Assembly (NCBI GenBank): GCA_001414485.1 | Contig: LLEY01000180.1 | Span: 1-64,000, forward strand | Length of the DNA: 64,000 nt | Reading direction: 5' to 3' | DNA from: Calycina herbarum | Taxonomy: Eukaryota; Ascomycota; Leotiomycetes; Helotiales; Pezizellaceae | In this document: positions 58,298 to 64,000 of the stretch, piece by piece | Position numbering within the stretch: the stretch's first letter is position 1 | Layout of the letters: the number at the start of each line of letters is the position of its first letter | Made by a program: the position numbers and the translations under genes | The notes under the pieces: model-generated | What the model was told of the DNA's origin: nothing | The model's input: only the letters and a program-made list of their open reading frames with translations | Database searches by the model: none

Positions 58298-59602
58298 ATG
58301 GCACCACGACTTCCTACAGGATCATCGGATCCTATTTCTTTTACCTGCACTTGCAGCGCATCAAAAGACCCAGAGGGCGGATATGTTCTTCTCTTTTATC
58401 GCTACTACGCTGCTTCGCCGCCGCTTTCTATCTTTCCAAAAGATCAAATCCAAGCAAACGACCCCTCTGCCCTGGCAGCATTTCACACCAGTCTTACGAC
58501 CAGACTCGAAATCGGAGGAAAGATACGAGTAGCAAAGGAGGGCTTCAATATAACAGTTGGCGGAACAAGGGATGACATCAAAGAATATACGCAGGAGTGT
58601 ATGAAGCACTGGTCATTCGAAGGACTGGAATTGGACACTGAAGAGAAGCAACGCGACTTCTTCAAACCCTCACCGGGCGGTTGCGCATGTGCCTTCGGCG
58701 GTGCCCCAGCGAGTATACGAGTTGCGGCGGAAATCACACCTATGGGCGTTACGAATTACTGTCCGAAGAATTGGAATGACATTGAGGTTTTGAATCCGGA
58801 GGAGTTCCATCGCAGATGCCATGAGGAGGAAGACATCACTCTGCTGGATGTGAGGAATTATTACGAATCTAGAATTGGCTACTTCATTGATCCGAAAACG
58901 GGGGATCCTGCTTTGCGACCGCCTATTAGGAGATTTTCACAATGGCCGCAGTATGTGAGGAGATACATGGCAGCTGACTCTGAGGAGAACGACCAAAAAC
59001 ATACGCAACCCCAGGGAAAGCAAATACTGACTTTTTGTACTGGTGGGATCCGATGCGAAAAGGGTGCTCGATATATGCAAGAGAATATGGAGCAGTCACC
59101 TGGGACAAGTGTGGCGACCCTGAAAGGCGGAATCGCAGCATACCTCACTTGGATGGACGAAGAGATCAAGCAAGGCAGAAAAAGACCTAAAGATTCGTTG
59201 TTCAAGGGGAGAAATTACGTGTTCGATGCTCGTGGCTCAACATCACTATACGAGCACTCGGAACCGGTATCAAAGTGCCACTGCTGCAATAGGCTTTCAG
59301 ATTGCCTTGGCAAGTGCCGCTCAACAGGATGCCATTTAGTTCTTGTTGTTTGTTCTGCCTGTGAGCTTTCATCGGATCCGAGGTGTTGCCAGAGCTGTCT
59401 TGATATGGATATAGACCTTGACCATGGGGAGGGAGACGATACTTCCAAAAATTCTGGACCCAGACCCGTTTGTGAGTGCGAGAAGGAGAGAGAAACGCAG
59501 CTCTGGGGCGAAGGGTCCAGGAAGCTGCCCAAGTCGCGGAGAGCCAACAAGGAAAAGAACGCGAGACACAATGCCAAGATTCAAGTGAAAGTAATGGATT
59601 GA
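58298..59602 (+). CDS. TrhO/TSTD2-like rhodanese protein with Cys-rich tail
   Basis: This is a single-exon frame of 434 residues from the first ATG. The N-terminal part (to about residue 140) resembles the conserved N-terminal domain of bacterial TrhO (UPF0176), including LEIGGKIRVAKEGFN. The rhodanese domain follows: DITLLDVRNYYESRIG, then the active-site loop FCTGGIRCEKGA with the catalytic Cys, then LKGGIAAYLTW. Bacterial TrhO hydroxylates U34 of tRNA; the eukaryotic relative is TSTD2, of unknown role. An extra C-terminal region has CHCCNRLSDCLGKC and further Cys pairs (CCQSC), likely to bind zinc, then a basic Lys/Arg tail. Confidence 0.88.
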   Translation: MAPRLPTGSSDPISFTCTCSASKDPEGGYVLLFYRYYAASPPLSIFPKDQIQANDPSALAAFHTSLTTRLEIGGKIRVAKEGFNITVGGTRDDIKEYTQECMKHWSFEGLELDTEEKQRDFFKPSPGGCACAFGGAPASIRVAAEITPMGVTNYCPKNWNDIEVLNPEEFHRRCHEEEDITLLDVRNYYESRIGYFIDPKTGDPALRPPIRRFSQWPQYVRRYMAADSEENDQKHTQPQGKQILTFCTGGIRCEKGARYMQENMEQSPGTSVATLKGGIAAYLTWMDEEIKQGRKRPKDSLFKGRNYVFDARGSTSLYEHSEPVSKCHCCNRLSDCLGKCRSTGCHLVLVVCSACELSSDPRCCQSCLDMDIDLDHGEGDDTSKNSGPRPVCECEKERETQLWGEGSRKLPKSRRANKEKNARHNAKIQVKVMD

Positions 59603-59936
59603 ATGCTTTGGGGAGCTCGCTGTAATGGTAGCTCCATTCCATCGTTGTTCAGAAAAGTGCCGAATCGATAAGTAAATTCCTCGTAGGTTTCAGTTTAGAT
59701 TGACCTAACCCTACGCTTCGATTTTAAAGACAGGGACGGAAACATGATCGATTTCATTATTTGATTCAACTATATTTACAATAGCTATAGGTCATATGTA
59801 CTGAGTAACCGGTATGGTATACGCTAATAAACAAAAGAAAAAAATATGTACGACAAGTGCCTAAACTCCACCCCCAAAAAACGCCAATGATGCAACGCTA
59901 AAATAACAGCACAGAAAAAAAGTAGTGTCCCCAATT
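59603..59936. other. Convergent intergenic region
   Basis: A short AT-rich spacer between two 3' ends. No feature is seen. Confidence 0.45.
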
Positions 59937-61384
59937 CTAAATACCTCCCGCGGCATTGCTAGAACCCTTACTCAACTGCCTTCGTAAGCTATCTCCATCT
60001 TTGATCATCTGCGACACCTCTTTCCCGATATCCACCTTTGCAAGGGAACCGATGTTGAATGCATCCCAGTATAAATACTCGTCTGGGTATTTGCACAGAA
60101 GATGACCGTTGAGTTCGAGGAATTCCTCCTCGTTATCTTCTTCGTCTTCGCTTTCGCGGAGACAGGCTTGGTAGATGTTTTCATATGGTGTGAAACCCGT
60201 TCCGAGTCCTCTGGCATCCGAAATTCCTGTATCTTGCATCTGATATTCGACCAACATATCAAGAATCTGTTGCGCGATATCGAAGTAGAAAATATCTTTT
60301 CTCATAATATTGACTGGCTTGGTGATGTTCTTGGCCTCGGGTTGTTCAGCTTTTCTCCTCAGTTCCTCGATCTTCTTCTCTTCGCTTTCGTAGAATGCGG
60401 GGATCTCTTTCATCCATGAGATCATTTTGTTTTCCATTGCGAAGTTCCAGCGGTTGGTGAGGTACATGGCGTTTTTCTGTTGTTCGGCGATGGTGCTTGG
60501 TCGGACGGGGAGCGGGCGGTGGGAGAGCCATCCGGGTACGAGAGATGGGTCGAGGAGGTTTGGGATGAGGACTGGGAACAAAGGTGGGTTGGTGGTGTTG
60601 TCTGCTTTGATGGTTGTATATGCAGGGTATGATTTCGCGTGGTGAGAATACAAGACATCGAGTTGGTAGAAAAGTTCTTCGACTGAGGCGTCTGTTGCGT
60701 TGATTCCTAGGTCGAAGTCGAGGCTGGCGTAGTTGTAAATGTCCCAGAACCCCAGGGAAACCACGAAGATGGTGTCCATTGGTTTCTTGGAAGGTGGGTT
60801 TTCGGCAATGTAGGATTGGATTTGAGCGCCTAGGTCTGGGAGGAGGTTGAGGTTTTCGGAGCCGATGTGGGATTGTTTGCTCTCTTCGAGGGTGGCGATG
60901 TGGATGTCGTTCATGGCTAGGGCTCCCTTTGGAGGGCTGGCTGGGTATTCATCTGTTGGTTGCGTTGTGGCGTAACTGAGGTATGATGTGCAGCCAATCT
61001 AACGAATTGTCAGTTTCCCAACAATCTCCCTCGTCCTCTCCTTTGAGGTAATAGAAAACTCACCTCCTCGCAAGTAGTCCTAACCCAACTCTTTCCCTTC
61101 CCACTCATCCCACTTTCTGGTCGATCATCCACCCACGAATCACCAAAAACTACCATCCTCACTCCCCCCTCTTCGACTTCCTCCTCTTCCGCTACATCCC
61201 ATCGAAATATCCCACCTGTGTACTCATGTAAACCCGTTGCTAAAGTGAGAGATTGGAGATGTGTACCGACTCTTTGTCGGGCGAGTAAGAGTAATATTGC
61301 GGTAAGAGAAAGGAAGGAGAAGAGAATTGAAAAAGTAAAACGTCGTTTGAGTGTCGGCATTTGATGATTTATTGAGTAGTGCAT
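59937..61384 (-). CDS. Membrane-anchored SGNH/GDSL-like protein
   Basis: Exon 1 is 61384-61064, the intron is 61063-60999 and exon 2 is 60998-59937; the protein has 460 residues from the first ATG, or 452 from the Met at 61360. A basic start (MPTLKRR) and hydrophobic helix (FTFSILFSFLSLTAILLLL) predict a type II membrane protein. Block I is intact (MVVFGDSWVDD, with Ser). The later blocks differ from the classical SGNH pattern: SLGFWD stands where GxND is expected, and WDAFNIG near the C-terminus has Asn where WDxxHP-type proteins have His. Activity is therefore uncertain. The family may carry such variants, or this copy may be inactive. Relatives are often called GDSL lipases or acylhydrolases. 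Confidence 0.75.
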
Positions 61385-62725
61385 TCGCACTATTTTTGGG
61401 AAATCGAATTTGAAGTTGGATTTGAATGTCGTCTAATAGAGCGATAAAAATGAATCGAGACCTAGGACGAAAAGAAAATGAGGCTACTTTGACAAGTAGT
61501 AAGTTGAGCCTCGTGGTTGATGCCAAGATATATTGGGGGACTGCGTGCTTCTTCGGTTCTTCCGGGGGTCTGCCAAGGCCACGCGTCTCCTTAATTTAGC
61601 GACTAGGATGTTGGGTTGGTGGTCGTGTGATTGGGTCGCGAGATGGAAAAGAGAAACACTATGAAATAATAACAACAGAAGCAAAAGAGAAATGAGAAAA
61701 GATAAATGACAGTTTGGAAGAGGAGTGACATTATATTGTTGTAAAAAGAGGAGGAGAGGAAATTTGATGGGCTGAGCTTTTTCTATGTTTAACGTCACGA
61801 CCTCCGCCAGTCGTCGTCATCTGAAGTGGAGGGGAATTTGTGGGTCGGAAGGTTTGATTTGCGGACTTCCAGATTTTTCAAGAGGTTTTCCTGGGTCTTT
61901 TCGGGTATCGGCGTGGATGGCATCCATGGGAAAGTTGGAACTCGAGGATCTTGACTCTTGGTGTAATTTCAATGCTCTTGGAGAGTTTTGTGTATGGTAC
62001 TGTGGTTTTTTCTGTATGGATTTTGGTTTTGATTTGGGTCGAGTGAGTGAGTGAGTAGGTAAGTGAGCCAAAGACAGGAGACATTGAGCACGCGACCACC
62101 AATTGTATTATCCCCAAGCACGGGTGTATATTAATGAGTTTGCGTGGCAAGAAAGAACTCAGCCTTGTGTGGTACGAAGATGGGTGGGTTGTTACCGTTA
62201 GCTCCACAATATCTTTGGGATGAGGGTTCATAAGTACTGGTGCTATTCATCATTTGGATAAAATCTTGAGAATGAAGAAGCTTTACCGAGGAAGTGTGCA
62301 TAAGAACTGTTAATGAACTTGATAAGCGCCAGGTTAGAGCCGGGAACTCGAAGCTTGATTATTTTCCTGCAAAAGAAAGGCGGAGTTCATCGAATGCTGG
62401 GTGACGGTCGAGCCGCCTGCTGCTTAACCGGTTTGATGGTCGAAGGTTTAAATTTAGAAGTGTGTGTATACTTCTATTTCCCTCCCAGCATTGACTTGAG
62501 AACATCATTAATTTAAAGGCTTCCTTCCCGTTTAATAGAAACGGTTCGATATACAAGAACAGTGGCTTTATTTTGTGCTCGATATCAAAAACCTTTCGGC
62601 TCAAGCTTCTGCGTACATATCTACCCACAATATGCTTTTTTGACGAACGCCATTTCCATGCAACGCCAAACTCAAGCAAACCAACAACATCTAGCCAACC
62701 AAGCCTAGCCAGACACAAAAGCACC
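61385..62725. other. Intergenic region, no supported gene
   Basis: Open frames such as 61785-62054 (plus) have no family resemblance. A short GAGT repeat occurs around 62041-62060. The minus-strand open frame within 62359-62928 is a shadow of the nucleolar gene's 3' region. Confidence 0.45.
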
Positions 62726-63919
62726 CTATCGTTTTTTAGAAATAACACCACTCGTTCTCTGTAGCTTTGAAGGGGGAGCCGAATCTGCATCGTCACTCTC
62801 CTCGTCCTCGGAATCAACATCATCGTGATCCACCTCGTCTTCGTCACCGGTATCTTCGTCTGTCTCCTCTGCCTCGTCGTCCAATAAATTATCACCGTCC
62901 GAACTCTCCTCTTCATCAGACTCCGCAATCACCCCATTGGTGGTTGGCATATCTTCTGAAATTTCGCTATCATCCTCTGAGAAATCCTCAAGCTCTCCAT
63001 TTCGGGCAAGTCGTTGAGGTTTGGCGACTGGCTCTTCATCATCACTCTCTTGTCCCTCCACGTAGATGATCCCTTCATCCTCCTCATCCTCGTCCATTCG
63101 TAGTCGCTGGTTTTGCATACTTCTTCTAAGCTCAATTTGCGCATCAAGCATATCGAGTTTCCCCTTGAGTGATAGGAGGGGTTGGAGACCCTTGGCGCGC
63201 TCCTCGATCACTTTATTCAACTCGGAAAGTTTCTGTATCAAATCCTTCTGTGTTGCAAGATATCCGCCATGTGCAACAAGCGTCCATTGAACCCACACCA
63301 TCAATGTTCCAGCTCTTCCAGGTCTTCTATGTAATCTTTCGGCGAGTTTTTGTAGTAATTTGCCTGCGAGCGGCGACTCGAGACGCTGGATGGTATTGCG
63401 AACAATCTGTACATCGGTGACATGGAAACAGGATTCGAGGAGCGAAACATCATTTGTCCGTAGGGCTTGTGCGAGAACTGTTCCTAAAGATGTGCCGGAT
63501 GGAGGTTGTATCTGCGATCCTTTTGGGTAGGCGACTGCATTGGGCTCCTCAAAAGCACCAGCGACATCGATGATCTCCGCATTTGCTCTCACAAGATCTC
63601 CAAAACTTTCCCCGTTCTCCTCCCCATCTTCTGGTATTGGCGCATCTGCATCTGTCATTGCGATATCGTCTTTGGATGTCTCTTCCTCCGACTCTTCACC
63701 AGCACTCTCGTCCGCCGAATCTTCCTCCTCGTCGTCGCTCCCCTCGTCACTGGATATTTCTACGATATCCTTCGTGCCATTGGTACGCGCCTGCATCGTA
63801 TTTCCACCCGCCGAGACGACCGTTCTCGAATCATTAAGATTTCCTTTCCCCAATGCCTTTGCGCTCTGGTTCACCTTGGGCTGGGCGAGCTTCTGCGGGA
63901 GTTTCCGTTTGGTAGACAT
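62726..63919 (-). CDS. Utp12-domain small-subunit processome protein
   Basis: This is a single-exon frame of 397 residues starting at the Met in MSTKRKLPQK. Residues 45-90 and 270-380 are strongly acidic low-complexity stretches. Between them the Dip2/Utp12 domain can be seen (LGTVLAQALRTNDVSLLESCF, IVRNTIQRLESPLAGKLLQKLAERL, LMVWVQWTLVAHGGYL). Utp5-type proteins with this domain join U3 snoRNP in early pre-rRNA processing in the nucleolus. The protein lacks the WD40 repeats that accompany the domain in yeast Utp5, which may be encoded elsewhere or lost. The terminal basic stretch (SKKR) is plausible as a localisation signal. The gene is complete within the window. Confidence 0.8.
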   Translation of the reverse strand: MSTKRKLPQKLAQPKVNQSAKALGKGNLNDSRTVVSAGGNTMQARTNGTKDIVEISSDEGSDDEEEDSADESAGEESEEETSKDDIAMTDADAPIPEDGEENGESFGDLVRANAEIIDVAGAFEEPNAVAYPKGSQIQPPSGTSLGTVLAQALRTNDVSLLESCFHVTDVQIVRNTIQRLESPLAGKLLQKLAERLHRRPGRAGTLMVWVQWTLVAHGGYLATQKDLIQKLSELNKVIEERAKGLQPLLSLKGKLDMLDAQIELRRSMQNQRLRMDEDEEDEGIIYVEGQESDDEEPVAKPQRLARNGELEDFSEDDSEISEDMPTTNGVIAESDEEESSDGDNLLDDEAEETDEDTGDEDEVDHDDVDSEDEESDDADSAPPSKLQRTSGVISKKR

Positions 63920-64000
63920 GGCTGGATGTTTGATTTGCGAAATCACTGGTAGAATGTAGGATTGTATCTTCTGGTCGAGTCCCGAGTCCGGTAATCTCGA

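Noticed and set aside
58926..59642. Long minus-strand frames opposite the rhodanese gene
   Set aside because: The plus strand carries the recognisable TrhO-like protein; the minus frames are mirror artefacts.
1..64000. tRNA, rRNA and CRISPR features
   Set aside because: I looked for tRNA T-loop text and for regular repeat-spacer arrays and found none I could support; the 19-bp array has unequal degenerate units and no cas genes, and the host is eukaryotic.

Overview
The window looks like nuclear DNA of a filamentous ascomycete (Pezizomycotina). Genes are separated by 0.3-3 kb and interrupted by short introns (about 47-150 bp) with GT..AG ends and CTAAC/CTGAC-like branch sites. The families are typical of moulds: a fungal nitric oxide reductase P450 (CYP55), a LaeA-like methyltransferase, Zn2Cys6 and Clr5 regulators, a STAND-type N-terminal domain and CorA-like transporters. 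One AT-rich, stop-riddled transposon relic suggests repeat-induced point mutation (RIP). A helotialean (Leotiomycetes) origin is my impression only.

Layout. 1-8.3 kb: a gene-poor start, then three tandem plus-strand paralogues of a DEDDy 3'-5' exonuclease (EXD1/RNase D-like), the first lacking the catalytic residues. 8.3-13.3 kb: two CorA-like transporters on opposite strands around a small Cys-rich protein. 13.6-17 kb: a Clr5-domain protein, a small membrane protein, a 142-bp palindromic element and a C2H2 zinc-finger gene. 17-20.3 kb: a gene-poor stretch with ankyrin-like debris. 20.3-27.7 kb: a secreted SGNH esterase, a secreted alpha/beta hydrolase and a Zn2Cys6 factor. 28.2-30.3 kb: a STAND-N-domain gene with an in-frame TAG. 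30.7-40.7 kb: housekeeping and regulatory genes (kynurenine aminotransferase, Dsc3, LaeA-like methyltransferase, flavin amine oxidase, Vti1 SNARE). 40.7-43.7 kb: a repeat-rich spacer with a 19-bp array. 43.8-48.6 kb: CYP55 and a single-span membrane protein. 49.7-52.5 kb: a transposon relic with 66-bp terminal inverted repeats, an integrase-like remnant and a younger nested insertion. 53-64 kb: an acyl-protein-thioesterase-like protein, a second Zn2Cys6 factor, a TrhO/TSTD2-like rhodanese, a membrane-anchored SGNH-like protein and a Utp12-domain nucleolar protein.

Most genes are functionally unrelated neighbours, as usual in such genomes. The groupings that may matter are the exonuclease array, the CorA pair, and the hydrolase plus Zn2Cys6 pair. 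Exon coordinates were read by hand from splice signals and reading frame, so first exons and start codons are less certain than the conserved parts. Nothing here proves a new molecular system. The strongest unusual items are the exonuclease array with an inactive member, the TIR-bounded integrase element with its nested insertion, the 142-bp palindrome and the 7-nt micro-exon in the LaeA-like gene.
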